A DNA stretch of 64,000 bases from Bathymodiolus brooksi (GCA_963680875.1 OY804578.1:103259689-103323688), one strand, 5' to 3'; shown: positions 1-11,510, counted from the stretch's first letter. The notes: generated from the letters alone by a model not told the origin. A program made the numbers and translations.

Positions 1-590
1 AAATACTTATATGGAACATTTAATATTCCTCCCAATAGCAATCTGCAAACTTGGGATGAACTAGACCAATCAATTGATCTGGCATTAAACAATACCCATG
101 ACATCATCATTACTGGTGATTTTAATATAAACCAATTAAGTGACAATCATAGGAACAAAATTAGTTCATTACTGACCCAATACAGCTTCCAACAGTTACT
201 TACGGAACCCACTTACATGACTGAGCATAGCTCATCTCTATTAGATTTGGTTATGGTAAATAATCCCACGAGTGCTTTATATACGGAAGTCGCCCCCCCC
301 CCTCCCCTTGTTAAACCAAATAAGATATCATTTACCTATTACTGGTGTTCTAAATCACCCAACTATAGTCAATGCCTCATTTAAGAGGAAAATATTCCTT
401 TACGACAAAGGGGACTATGAATCTTACAGAAATCTCCTTTCTGTTGTGACTGGGATGGAATCTTCAGGAACGACGACATTGATATCATAACTAATACTAT
501 TACAAACACAATTTTAGATGCAGCGAATAAAACTATTCCAAATAGATTCATAACGGTAAAGAAAGATAATCCACCTTGGATCACTACAAA
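1..590 (+). pseudogene. Endonuclease domain (C-terminal half) of LINE ORF2, frameshifted
   Basis: Frame 1 from base 1 encodes the second half of an exonuclease-endonuclease-phosphatase fold. It has the GDFNIN motif at 115-132, which carries the catalytic Asp, and SSLLDLVMV near 232-258. The frame is lost in a C-run at about 291-305 and resumes in frame 2 with YHLPITGVL, the place of the family's S-D-H catalytic motif; the Asp position reads Tyr. It then reads FKRKIFLYDKGDY, a conserved linker. A second shift near 440 returns it to frame 1 (CDWDGIFRNDDID), and a third in the A-run near 590-600 moves it to the frame used by the RT. In the family this domain nicks target DNA to prime reverse transcription. 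This copy cannot do so. Confidence 0.82.
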
Positions 591-2853
591 AATAAAAAAA
601 AGTACATACGCCGTAAAAATCGAATTCACAAAAAAGCAAAGAAAACTAATACTATCGGACAATGGGAAAAATTTCTGAAAATTCGTAATAAATGTAATAA
701 ACTTTATATATTAAATGCAAAACAATCATATTTTGATAAAATTTCTGAAAAAATAAACACGGAGACAAACGGAAGTAAAAAGTGGTGGAATTTAGTCAAA
801 AGTCTTCTTCACAGTGATTCAGGTGGTGATCGATCTATACAGCCACTTCAAGTTGAAAATGACATGATATAAGACGATAACAAAAAAGCTGAATTGTTTA
901 ATGACTATTTTTGCAAACAAGCTGACCTTAATGATTCTGAAACTTCTGTGCCTGATATTACTGATATATTGATCAATGGTCTTGAACAAATTACTATTAC
1001 AGAAAACGAAGTGGACGATATATTGAAGATACTTGATACATCTAAAGCTATTGGGCCTGACCTGTTAAACCCTACGCTCCTTAAAGAAGCAGCATCTATG
1101 TTTAAATATCCCTTATGTAGACTGTTTAATTTATCATTAACACTTTCTACCTTTCCATCAGAATGGAAATATGCTAATGTGACCCCGGTTTTTAAAAAAG
1201 ATTGTCCCAGTAATTTGAAAAACTACAGACCAATTTCCCTCATTAGTATGGTTGCCAAGGTAATGGAGCGATTAGTCTATAAACATATTTATAACTATTT
1301 GATTGACAATAACTTAATTACTACCCATCAATCTGGTTTTACTCCTGGAGATTCTGCCGTTAATCAACTCCTGTACATCACAAATGAATTTGGTAGAGCG
1401 TTGGATGAAGGTAAGGAAGTGAGAGTTGTCTTTTGCGATATAAGTAAAGCATTTGACCGAGTTTGGCATAAGGGATTACTTCGTAAGCTTGAATCAATAG
1501 GGATTAGAGGATCAGTATTACCTTGGGTGAAAAACTACTTGTCTGAAAGAAAACAACGTGTCGTAATTAATAATTCAACTTCTAGTTGGCGTGACATAAA
1601 TGCTGGTGTACCCCAGGGATCAATTTTAGGCCCTCTTTTGTTCATTGTTTTCATAAATGACATACTGACCGATATTAATTCGACTATACAATTATTTGCC
1701 GATGGCAATTATCTGTACTTAATTGTAGACGACCCACAAGAAACAGCACAAACACTCAATGATGACCTAGTGAAATTACATGCATGGTCTACAAAATGGC
1801 TGTTAAATTTTAATCCACAGAAAACTGAAACCATGACTATCTCTCGAAAATTAAATAAACCCCATCAACCTAACCTTATTATGAATAAGACTATCATTAG
1901 TACTGTTACTGAACATAAACACCTTGGACTACAACTTTCTGACGATGGTAATTGGAATAAACATATTGACATGATAACTAAAAAAGCATTCTCACGTGTT
2001 AACATTTTAAGGAAATTCAAATTTATACTGGATCGGAAAATTCTAGAAACAATTTATATTACTTTTATAAGACAATTACTAGAATATGCGGATGTTGTTT
2101 GGGATACCAAGACTCAAATACTAATTAACAAACTAGAAAATGTTCAGGTTGAGGCTGTTAGAATCGTGACTGGGGGTACCAGACTTGTATCCTTATGTAA
2201 TCTATATATTGAAACCGGGTGGGAAAAATTGAAAGATAGAAGGGAAAGGCATAGAACGATTCAATTTTATAAGATGTCAAATAATCTAACTCCTCAATAT
2301 CTTAGTAACTTAATTCCGCAAATTTACGGCATCATCCATGACCACAATACTCGTCATACCTCACGTATTCCTCCAGTACGCCCTCGAACATCGCTCTACG
2401 CAAACTATTTCATACCCCCCAGTGTACAACTATGGAACCAACAGCCAGAAAATATTAAATCAAGCAGATCTGTGCAGATGATTAAATCAAATCTTCAACC
2501 CCAAAACAATACTAAACCCATTTATTATTATATTGGTACTCGACTGGGACAAATTTTACACGCTAGGTTGCGTATGCAATGCAGCTCTCTCAATTATCAC
2601 TTATTTCGTAAAAAACATTGTAAATTCACCATTCTGTCAATGTGGGGCAACATAAATCACGGCCCATGTTCTGCTACATTGTCCCCGTCACAATGCAACA
2701 AGACCGAGATATATTCACACCATTAATTTACCAATTAACCTAAATACGGATTTATTATTGTTTGGCTCTACAGACTTAACGAATACCCTAAATACAGATA
2801 TATTCTTAAACGTGCAGAAGTTCATCATAATTAGTAAACGATTCACCTCTTAA
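576..2853 (+). pseudogene. Reverse transcriptase and C-terminal region of LINE ORF2, inactivated
   Basis: An RT palm-and-fingers domain is plain. It shows AIGPDLLNPTLLKE, NYRPISLISMVAKVMERLV, VVFCDISKAFDRVWH, GVPQGSILGPLLF and then LFADGNYLYLIV at about 1691-1726. The family's catalytic F/Y-A-D-D box reads FADG here, so the second metal-binding Asp is lost (D at 1701-1703, G at 1704-1706). An in-frame TAA at 870-872 separates the N-terminal linker from the RT. The long open stretch from 894 runs to 2726, but the last ~90 bases are out of register. The true C-terminus, with a Cys/His cluster and then NLPINLNTDLLLFG, sits in another frame and stops at 2851-2853. With four or more lesions upstream plus the catalytic change, I call it a pseudogene despite the 610-codon open frame. 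Confidence 0.9.
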
Positions 2854-2860
2854 CCATATT

Positions 2861-3519
2861 CACACAACTTAAACATATAAAAAAAAATCAAATAACATTG
2901 ACAACGACTGATTAACACTTGATTAATTCTCAATACACTTCTACCTTTCGATACTAATTAAACCTTGAACAACAGATAACAACAGGAATACGGATTAATA
3001 TAAGTATAACCACTTGTTTCCGAATCCTATTGATTAATTTAAATGTATATATAACTTATATGTGTATTATCATAATGTGTAATATTGAATTAATTAATAA
3101 AATATGTTTATACTATAGACATACATTTAAAAACTTCATCTCTACATAGCAACAGCTGATGGTACACTGTATATATAAATTATTTAACTCATCCTATCGG
3201 GATCAAGTTTGGTAGATCATTGTTACACTAACCCCTCCAATTATGTGTGGTGTATATTCAAAGATTAATTCATTGTTGTTGAGCATCAAGTAATCAGTAT
3301 TTCAACAATATTCTGGGGAAAATAAGACTGTAAACAGTGGCACTAGGGTGGTGACCAAGGGAAAACAGGATATTGAATAGGATCAGACAATGTTGCCCTT
3401 CCATGGGTCACCAACGGCAACTACTAGCAAGTTATTGCTAATTTAGAGGTGGTACAAGAGGCGTGACCTTTACTAGAGACATTTTTCCTGAGGGTGATTA
3501 GCATATTTTATTCTTTTAT
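2861..3519. other. Non-coding; probable LINE 3' tail then unassigned
   Basis: No coding signal. AT-rich sequence follows the LINE stop directly and is probably at least partly its 3' untranslated tail. I see no terminal simple repeat that marks the end. Confidence 0.4.
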
Positions 3520-3732
3520 TGATTAATTGATTTAGTTATTGTGCTTAACGCCACTTTCAGCAATATTTCAGCTTTATCATGGCGACCAGTTTTGGTGGTG
3601 GAGGAAGCCGGAGAACCCGGTGAGAACCACCGACCATGGACAAGCAACAGGTAAACTTTATCACTTGCGGCTGTGAGTCGACTGCACCCTTTTTTAATTT
3701 ACAAAGCCGGGCGCCAACCCACGGCGTATTTT
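3520..3732 (-). repeat. tRNA-derived SINE, type 1, 5'-truncated
   Basis: Reverse orientation. It begins (plus coordinates) with the SINE 3' tail GTGCTTAACGCCACTTTC, then the shared body ATCATGGCGACCAGTTTTGG and a G/A-rich block, and ends near the internal promoter B-box region. It aligns along its length with the full copies at 6201 and 44818, but the A-box head is missing or unrecognisable. Confidence 0.7.
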
Positions 3733-3947
3733 ATTCGTCTCGCACAAACAACAGACAACAGTAGGACAAACTGCGTCATATGTATATACACACGGTTTAC
3801 CTCGGATGTTTTCGATATATGAACATTAATAAATACATCTTCAGTTGTTCGATATATACATACATGTGTCTTGCTTTAATTGGAAGCACCTGCCATTAAC
3901 CATCGTTATTAATGCACACCATGCCAATCTCCTTAGTTATGACGTTA

Positions 3948-3966
3948 TGACGTCAAGATGACGTCA
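3948..3966. promoter_or_regulatory. Two CRE palindromes (TGACGTCA)
   Basis: Two perfect TGACGTCA octamers lie at 3948-3955 and 3959-3966, 11 bases start to start. This is the known CREB/ATF binding palindrome. No gene start is visible beside them, and the stretch 3741-4196 is otherwise empty, so a regulatory role is only a possibility. Confidence 0.25.
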
Positions 3967-4196
3967 AAGATAAGCACACATAAAGGTGTTGCAATAGTTC
4001 TTGAATGAATCCATAAGTGAACGCAATTCTAGTCCTGTTTAAACTTCTAACGAATCGCTATCATAGTCGTTTCCTACTTGTATATATACCCATATACCAT
4101 CGAAAATAAATGATTGCAAACCGATATTGAGGATTTTCTATTGGTATTATAAGTATCAGAAGATTAATTAAAGAAATTAAATGCAGTACATATACA

Positions 4197-5273
4197 ATAA
4201 AGGTAATAACAAAATTACCGAACTCCGAGCAATCTTACAAAGGGAAAGTGAAAACTCATAAGTATATAAACAGACAAAATCAGTCAACAGCCGGAAAACT
4301 GTGAAAACCGTAATGACCCTGACTTGGTACAGGCATTTCTAAAGAAATGGTGGGTTGAATCAGATTTTAAGGCGCCAAACCTCCCGCTCTCATTACGGTT
4401 CAAAGGTTTCGGCTGTCACTGTAACAGTATTTAAATACAGGAACAAAATAGGTAAAATAGTTGTCAAAGCAGTACCATATTCGGTGACGTAAATGTCAAA
4501 AATATTTTTACGTCACACATTGACAAAAAAAATTCTTGACATATTTGACTCTTTATCTTTATACATTTTTACTATATGAAAATGCATCGCTTATAATTTT
4601 TTCTGCAGAGACGGAATATATTTCGACAAGATATTGGTATCGGAATATAAACATTTTAAGAGATCGAATAAGGCGAATCTTTTAATAGCCCTGGTCCAGT
4701 AGCCTGTTTCTCAGATGAAGATGACGTTTCAGGAAATCAGAATAATTGCTACTGCCCCTTGCATAGCGAATCAATTGCGAGATGTAAACACCATATGCAG
4801 GAGAAGCTGGTATATTGCTGCACATATTTGGAAAATTTTATGATTTTAAAATTGAAGTCGTCCCGCTTATCATAAATTTTAGTACTGAGTTGACCACTGT
4901 CGTCAAATTCGAGGTATAAGTCCAAAAATGATGCGGACGAAGCTGTATCGGTGGTCTCTTTAACTTCCAGCTCTGGAGGATATATCAATGGAAGAAATTC
5001 TGCAAATCTAGAATTATTGATAGATAAAACGTCATCAATATACCTGTATGTGAAATTAAAGGCTCTAGCCTCATGAATCTTCTTATCTTTTACAAGCTTT
5101 TGAAGAAACTCCGACTCATATGAGTATAAAAATAAATCGGCTAGAAGAGGGGCACAATTCGTACCCATTGGTATGCCGATGACCTGCTGAAACAGTGTCC
5201 CTCCAAAGGAGACAAATATGTTATCGATGAGGAACTCCAGCATACTGATCACTTGTTCCTCGGAGTAACATGT
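4197..5273 (-). mobile_element. Penelope-like element, 5'-truncated copy
   Basis: Near-identical by eye to the 3' ~1.08 kb of the element at 60.6-63.2 kb, in reverse orientation: RT core, C-terminus and the ~0.36 kb 3' tail. Its 3' end sits at the same nucleotides (ATTACC followed by T-rich) as in every other copy in the window. The 5' end stops abruptly at about 5273, next to an unrelated repeat, as expected from incomplete target-primed reverse transcription. Confidence 0.85.
4559..5270 (-). pseudogene. Penelope-like reverse transcriptase, C-terminal part, broken
   Basis: Reading downward from about 5252 the frame gives MLEFLIDNIFVSFGGTLF, then GIPMGTNCAPLLADLF and FTYRYIDDVLSINNS. These are the RT motifs around the catalytic D-D pair, which is intact here. 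A frameshift near 4833, in an A/T-rich run after KIYDKRDDFNFKII, breaks the thumb region. A TAA follows in the stretch before KIRLIRSL. The stop matching the complete copy is at 4561-4559. Nothing upstream of the RT core is present. Confidence 0.83.
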
Positions 5274-5294
5274 CGATATTTACATATTTTAATA

Positions 5295-5480
5295 CATGAT
5301 AAAGTAAACCGAAGGGGCAATCAAGAATGGACAATCCAGCGACAATTGCAACATTGGGCACTCAAGATACAGGACAAGGACAAACAAAGCAAAATGCAAC
5401 ACAATGCAGAAAACTACCAAGATGAGCAACACGAACCCACCAAAAACCAGGGGTAAACCCCGGTGCCCGCGAAGGGTATG
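5295..5480 (-). repeat. Dispersed non-coding repeat, composite A
   Basis: Reverse complement of a family seen many times here. Read on the minus strand it gives a GGTTTTTGGTGGGTTCGTG-like segment, then TTTGTCC/TTGTCTTGTATC, and TGTCCATTCTTGATTGCCCC near 5310-5335. No coding potential. The open frames on both strands across it are accidental. Confidence 0.55.
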
Positions 5481-5950
5481 CAGTTCCTGCTTCTTATAAT
5501 GCATCCGTCGTGTTACTCATCGACGTTGGGTTCATATCTACTTGCTCTTTTGTTCCAAGATATTGCTGAATATATTCTTAGCAACCTACCCTCTGACAGC
5601 GCCACTTGCATTAAATGTAGATTGTTTCTCTTGCCTCACCTCTGTTGACAATATACTTTGGAACTCATCTGTGTCATTAGCTTCTTAACTAATAATAAAA
5701 TGAACAGTAAAAAAAACCACGTCATCAGAATATTTCAAATGTCTTCTCTGAGAATAGAAAAAGAAACATGCAAAATCAATACGTTTAACACACAGAGACA
5801 CGACCGCTCAATCTCCTGGCTGTGGTTATCCAAGATATGTTGCCTTATACTTATATGTTTGTTTAGCTATATTGTCTAGGACAGAGTGAACCATTGATCG
5901 AAATGTATTCCAGTCGTCTTGTACATTTCTGTATAATTTAATTTGATGTG
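5481..5950. other. No recognised feature
   Basis: Only short unconvincing open frames. One segment near 5790-5830 resembles one near 48760-48805 (CACGACCGCTCAATCTCCTGG and similar), so it is probably another old repeat. Confidence 0.3.
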
Positions 5951-5956
5951 AATACT

Positions 5957-6036
5957 GCAACCTGATCGGCTGATCTGCCGAGAGCAACATTGGTAAGCAA
6001 CCTGATTGGCTGATCTGTCTAGAGCAACATTGGTAA
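5957..6036. repeat. Two-copy 40-bp tandem repeat
   Basis: GCAACCTGAT-cGGCTGATCT-type unit repeated at 5957-5996 and 5997-6036 with three or four differences. Confidence 0.75.
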
Positions 6037-6200
6037 TACTTGATAACCTGGGTTGGAATTGTGGCGTCGCCAACATATTCATTCACCAACGACAAATTCA
6101 AATAGTCTCATGCCATAATCGAAATTAAGATCGAGGAATCAATACATTACAATGGTGAACCGTCTACATCTTTAGTTTTGTTAGAAGCTTCTTATATATA

Positions 6201-6475
6201 GCGGGGCCCAGGTGGCTCAATGAGTTAAATAGTTAGATTACCTGACAACTCACACAGGCCTATCACCAATACAGCGTGGGTTCGCGCCCGGCTTTGTAGA
6301 TTACAAAAAAGGGTGAACTCGACTCGCAGCCACAAGTTTACCAGTTGCTTGCCCATGATCGGTGGTTCTCTCCGGGTATTCTGGCTTCTGCCACCACTAA
6401 AACTGGTCGCCATGATATAGCTGACTTATTGCTGAAAGTGGCGTTAAACACAATAAATCAAATCAAATCGAATCT
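6201..6475 (+). repeat. tRNA-derived SINE, type 1, full length
   Basis: The head GGCCCAGGTGGCTCAATGAG contains an A-box-like element and GGTTCGCGCCC at 6279-6289 is a good B-box, so the RNA polymerase III promoter arrangement of a tRNA is present. A body with TCGGTGGTTCTCTCCGGGTA follows, and the 3' end is GAAAGTGGCGTTAAACACA with a short A/T-rich tail. It is collinear with 44818-45098. It is a SINE and not a tRNA gene: the head does not fold as a complete tRNA and the body is repeated across the window. Confidence 0.85.
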
Positions 6476-6674
6476 TACATATAGTTATTTACCAGACCAG
6501 GAGAGTGAGTAGTCATGTATATATGTGTTAGAGGTCACACATTAGAATTTTCGATAAGATTTAACTGTTCGGATTGTGTGATATTTTTTTTGTCATTTAA
6601 TAGCTAGGCCAAACAATGGCCTGTTTTTCTTTAAATGATTTCTCTTTCTGTACCTTTCTTATTGCTCACTCCTT

Positions 6675-6800
6675 AGTTTTCTGTGTTATGTTTTAGGATA
6701 ATTGTTTGTCCTTTTTCTTTCGGCCATTATGTTGTTCGTCCCACGTCAATTAACGGCATCTAATTACCCTTTTGATATCTTCAAACTTTTATTGTACAGT
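6675..6800 (+). repeat. Dispersed non-coding repeat, composite A
   Basis: TTTGTCCTTTTTCTTTCGGCC, then a cytosine-poor stretch and CTAATTACCCTTTTGATATC. The same word order recurs at 15.5, 33.7, 38.7, 43.3 and 45.3 kb, and inverted at 14.2, 39.2 and 57.2 kb. Confidence 0.65.
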
Positions 6801-7378
6801 ATAACACTAATACAAGTTTTTTTTCTTAAAAGTTTTAAGAGATGTTTATGAACTTTTAGTTAAGGATTGAAATAAAACATGTTCAGAGTTTTTTGTATGT
6901 AAGTTTTAATAATACGATAATTATTTTTCACTACAAATATTAAGATCACCTAGGATAATATGCTTACATATAAACATTAATGTACAAAGTTTGAACAAAT
7001 ATATCCAGAAAACTACATTGAGTTGGTTTTGGTAAGAGGATATCAGCAAAGATTCCCATTCCTTCTACTTGAAGATGATAACCGAAACGTCTATATCACC
7101 CTTGCTGTAACCGCAGACCCAATGGCTGTTTCTTGATATATCTTCACGAAGACCATATTTCTGCATTAACACGGTCCTTTTAACAGTATCGGCAACTAAA
7201 AGAGCAATCCACCAGACCTCAAGAATCAATGTCACAATTCAATAAAGAAATTGCCGTTTCTGTAGGATAGGAAAACTTACAATACTTTTCTGACGAACTG
7301 ATGATCGGTGGTATCCGTCATATTCGTCATTTGACTGCCTGCTGCCAAATAATAGAACTATTTGCACATACCATAAGC
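6801..7378. other. Non-coding, 3' side of GPCR gene
   Basis: Contains whatever 3' untranslated sequence the minus-strand receptor uses. I did not find a close, convincing polyadenylation signal, and nothing else is recognisable. Confidence 0.3.
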
Positions 7379-8601
7379 TTAAACACAAGTATAGTGTCCG
7401 CCTTTGCTTTCACACTTCGCTTTCCGACTTTTGACAGAACTCTTCAGAATGGACATTTCTGAGCTTTTTTTCCTTTTCTTACTTTCTCTCTTTTTGAAAA
7501 AGGTTTCACGGAAATGTCTTCTGAATTGCGATCCAGTGCAGAAGTATAGTATGAAATTTGTAGCATGATGAGTATACATTAGAAGTTCTGCAATAGTCCT
7601 GACAAGATTAATTGTAGAATAGTCTTCCGGTGAATGTTCTGTGCTATTCCACAATGTTCCAATGAGCATCACAACATTTATTGGCAAAGCCATGACCAAG
7701 AACGAGACGGAAAGAGCCAGCAACATGACAGTCAACTTGACATTCTTCCTAATGGAATTATTTCTCTGTTGAGATGAAAGCATTGCAATAGATGACTGTC
7801 TTCTCTGTGAAGCAAGAATATGGTACAAAGAAATGGAATTCGTTATGCTAATGACAACGAAAGGAGGAAACGAATACATGGCGGCATCAACCCAAGGCCA
7901 TATATTACGTACAAAATGTTCATATTCCGGTAGAGGACCACATACATATAGATCCGAATGTTCCGTTGTATTATTCGATTGTAATTTCATTGTCCACAGA
8001 AAGGGAGAGTTTATTAATCCAACTGCAATCAGTATTCCTGTGATTAAGTGCTTGGTACGTCTGTGGGTGCATATCCAGATTTTTTGAAGCGGTAGCTTTA
8101 GAACAACTAGTCGTTCTATTGTCACCATCATCAGTAACCACACACTCGCGTCGCTGCTAAAATATCCAATAAAAGCAAACATCTTGCAGCAAATATCTGA
8201 CTGGTCTTCTATCTTTTTTCCAGACAAGTGTCTAATCCACACCTTAAGAGGTCCAATCAGAAGAACTATTATATCCATGGCAGCCAATGTATACAGGAAG
8301 TGATACGTCGAGAATTTATTGCAAAATTTTATTAAGACAATGAAGGCTAAAATATTTCCAAGAATCCCGATAACAAGTAGAAATGGCGGTATATACAATA
8401 GCATCTCATGAATGACGTACACGTAATTTTCGTCTGCACCAAATTCATGTCTTTTCAATGTGAAAAAATCAAAAAGCATTTTTATCGCTTGCTTATTTGC
8501 GGTCCCGCCCAACGTCTTATTAATAAAGTCTATGATCTCATCTTCATCTTTGTGAGATTCAATATAATGCATGATAAGATTTGTGACATTGGAGGTTAAA
8601 T
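7379..8601 (-). CDS. Class A (rhodopsin-type) G-protein-coupled receptor, copy 1
   Basis: A seven-helix plasma-membrane receptor. The open frame could start at an ATG at 8662, but the first ~20 codons come from a pyrimidine tract followed by CAG. I therefore place the exon start at 8601, with the initiator in an unseen upstream exon or at an internal Met in IMHYIESH. In the 427-codon frame, TM1 is about 86-112 (GILGNILAF). TM2 follows, with Asp in AAMDIIVLL. TM3 is FIGYFSSDASVWLLMMVTIE, ending ERL in place of DRY. There is an extracellular-loop Cys in VCGPLPEY, TM5 follows WPWVDAAMYSF, TM6 is LTVMLLALSVSFLVMAL, and TM7 has NFILY in place of NPxxY. N-glycosylation sequons lie in the N-terminus. 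The tail is basic and ends TCV, which fits a class I PDZ ligand. The loop pattern resembles the FMRFamide/TRH-receptor-like sets expanded in lophotrochozoans. The ligand is unknown. Confidence 0.88.
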
Positions 8602-8627
8602 CTGTGAAAAGAAAAAAAAATACTATA
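8602..8627 (-). other. Splice acceptor of GPCR copy 1
   Basis: On the minus strand a long T-rich tract ends TTTTCACAG, immediately followed by ATTTAACC. The exon opens with two bases completing a codon (phase 1 intron), exactly as in the paralogue at 38249. The match in place and phase supports a real intron. Confidence 0.7.
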
Positions 8628-8810
8628 AGATTATGAATGACTACCAATTGCAATAAATACAAAAATATAGTATGATTTTCACGTCATAGTCGTTTGTATT
8701 AAAAAAATTTAATAGTTCGTGACTGTTTTGTAATATTCAGTGCATTTATATTCAATGTATCATCAATTGATGAATTTTAATATGATATCTAACAATGGCA
8801 ACACATAGGG

Positions 8811-9091
8811 ACGAGTTTGGTGCTGCTTTGACAACTGTTTTACCTGTTTTGTTCAAGTATTGTTATAAATACTGTTATAGTGACAGCCGGAAACTTTGAG
8901 CCGTAATGAAAGGGGGAGGTTTGGCGCTTTAAAATCTGATTCAACCCACCATTTCTTTATAAATGCCTGTACCAAGTAAGGGTAATTACGGTTTTTACAG
9001 TTGACTGATTTTGTCTGTTTATATACTTATGAGTTTTGACTTTCCCTTTGTAAGATTGTTCGGAGTTCGGTAATTTTGTTATTACCCTTAT
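8811..9091 (+). mobile_element. Penelope-like element, 3' tail only
   Basis: Matches the last ~270 bases of the complete PLE, including CTGCTTTGACAACTGTTTTACC, TTCAACCCACCATTTCTTTA and the terminal GGTAATTTTGTTATTACCC. Internal differences and a ~12-base deletion make it one of the older copies. It lies in the presumed first intron or 5' flank of the GPCR gene. Confidence 0.82.
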
Positions 9092-9796
9092 TTCATATAA
9101 ATATACATTTCTTATTAACACATAAGTTCACACATTAAATAGACAAAAATTGACTATGCGTAAAAGAAAACTACATTATGTAGGCATATCATAGAATCTT
9201 GGGCTTTCAGAGGCAAATCATGAAAAGAAAATTATACAGTAGCGGTCAAAGCGAAAAACTCTGTCTCACTGTACACCTATCAGATCCCCGAAAAAAAACC
9301 ACCTCTCATCTCAAATCATTGAACACACACACACACACAAAAAGATGGCGATGGTAAAATATATTTAAAAAAACCGAAATACGTATATATTCAAGATATA
9401 AAATTGACATTAACATATGTAATGTGTGAATTACATATTGAAAAATTCACCATGCCAGAGAATGGCATTTACTGTGTCATAGACGGAGAATATCAAAGTT
9501 CACGACTCCTTTGTATGGGGAACATTTTGATTTAATGTTAATTGTATTTAACCTATATACATTGTGAAAATGAGGAACGGGCTAGGAAAAGTTTATTTTG
9601 CATTAATCAAATAACGATTATTTCCCGGGCCTTGTTACTAATTCGAAACTTTTTTTTTCTTTATTATCGTTTCGTCATCGTTTGATTAACATCAATTAAT
9701 ATTTAAACTGTAGATTTATAACTACTTGAACTACATAAAATATAATCATCTTTGTAAAATTAACAAAAATAATATTTAAAACTTACATAAATTAAT
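9092..9796. other. No gene; short CA repeat
   Basis: Holds a (CA)n run at about 9326-9341 and AT-rich sequence. From about 9700 it enters the first unit of the duplicated region described separately. Confidence 0.4.
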
Positions 9797-9998
9797 TAAG
9801 GGTAATAACAAAATTACCGAACTCCGAACAATCTTACAAGGGAAAGTGAAAACTCATAAGTATATAAACAGACAAAATCAGTCACCACCAACCGGAAAAC
9901 TGTGAAAACCGTAATGACCCTGACTTTGTACAGGCATTTCTAAAGAAATGGTGGGTTGAATCAGATTTTAAAGCGCCAAGCCTCCCCCTTTCATTACA
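9797..9998 (-). mobile_element. Penelope-like element, 3' tail only
   Basis: Reverse-orientation copy of the last ~200 bases of the PLE, starting (plus) at AAGGGTAATAACAAAATTACC and ending at CATTAC. It interrupts the word ACTTACATAA-CATGACTGCAAAC, which is uninterrupted at 10967-10990, so it landed after that sequence had been duplicated. Confidence 0.82.
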
Positions 9999-11159
9999 GA
10001 AAATGACTGCAAACTTCGAACGAACAATACGAACTGTCGCTATAAAGCTGGGGATTTGATTTTTATGTTAGCAACAATTCAAAGGTGTTAATGAAGACGT
10101 ATACAAACTGTAAGTTAAGAAAACCAGAAATGCTAAATAATACCTGTAATAGTGATACAGTGAACTAGAATTACGGAAGCCGTAACAAACAAGCAAACAA
10201 AAAACGAAAAGAGATTACAACTTGTGCCAACAGTCCGAATATTTTAGTCTCACTTAGCATATAACGTTTCTTAGCTTGACTGACAAAAGCCCATTTCTAA
10301 AAGTTTTTAGTTGATATTAACAGTTAAGTCGTCACACTCTTCAGGAACTGTCTGTTTTGGCTGTGTTTGACCTACAGCCAAGACCATTTAACAATTATTT
10401 TGAATATTAAATAGCATATACAAAGCAAGACACCATTTGCATTGATAGCAAGGAGACGAAATGAAATATAAGTTACTGTCTTGTTACAATTTGTTGTAAC
10501 CAAAGATAAGTAATAGATCAATTACATTTAAAACAAAGAAAGTAGCCTGTATTGAAAATTAGAGGCTGGTTTTCCCTAAAGTTTACACAAGGCAATGAGT
10601 CAGAGGAACTTGTTTGAATTTTAACATCAATATAAGTCCGGTAATATTTTCGGGATGGTTTGTTCATCCTTATAGTGAGTGGTATTTACCTTTACGAATA
10701 TAATCACCTATGCAAAAAGTAGGACCATACCAAAATAAGAGGCCATTTATACATTAGTCCTACATGGGAGTAATTTTGTACAATTATGATATCCTTTTAC
10801 GATTGATACTAAATAATTACTTGAATTGCCCTAATGGACAAATGTTTAAAATATCTATGAAATTAAGACCGTGTATATGCACACGCATTATTTTTCAAAA
10901 GTTAAATTAAAAATTAAAATAAATTAAAATACAACCATCTTTTAAATATAAATATTAATTTTTACAACTTACATAACATGACTGCAAACTTCGAATGAAC
11001 AATGACAATTATAGCTGCTTCACCGGAGATCTGATATTTTATATTAACATTTGGAATATGCTAATGAAAACTGACATCAGCAAACACAACACTATGCAAC
11101 ACGACTATATTAAACTTTGGCAAACAGTCCTAATAATTTAGTCTCTTAAAACATAAAAA

Positions 11160-11510
11160 TCATTTATTTATAACATTAATGAAGAATTTCATATCAACAA
11201 AAAATGGAATTTGTGAAAAAAGAAAAAGAAATTTTCGAAAGTTACATTTTTGTATTTTCAACAATTCCATCAATACTAGGAAAAACACGCTAAAATAAAA
11301 CAATGCAAAACAACAACCAAAAAATAAATAAAATAAAAATAAAAATAAACAGAAAGCCGAAAAGAAAACAAACCAAAGAACAAAAAACAATGCAAGACAA
11401 TGTAGAGCAAAAAAAAAACCTCATAAATTCTAAAGTAACAAAATAAAAAAAGAATAAAATAAAAATATGAAATAAGGTAGCAAATACAAAAAAAATTAAA
11501 AGACAGCATT
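11160..11510. repeat. A-rich low-complexity tract
   Basis: Runs of AAAAATAAA-type sequence dominate. The open frames read through its T-rich complement are composition artefacts (Phe/Leu/Tyr-rich). Confidence 0.75.

Larger units (their letters stand above)
1..2860 (+). mobile_element. Degraded CR1/Jockey-type LINE, cut by the window edge
   Basis: One non-LTR retrotransposon body on the plus strand: the end of an apurinic-type endonuclease domain, a linker, a reverse transcriptase and a C-terminal Cys/His region, in that order and all broken by frameshifts or stops. The window begins inside the endonuclease, so the 5' part lies outside. The RT motifs and the domain order are those of the CR1/Jockey group. 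I cannot assign a named family. The element continues into a non-coding 3' region whose end I cannot place. The lesions make it a dead copy. Confidence 0.88.

Noticed and set aside
6201..6290. tRNA gene
   Set aside because: A-box and B-box words are present, but the head lacks a full cloverleaf and continues into a SINE body found many times in the window.
11160..11509. Small Phe/Leu-rich membrane proteins on the minus strand
   Set aside because: They are translations of a T-rich low-complexity tract.
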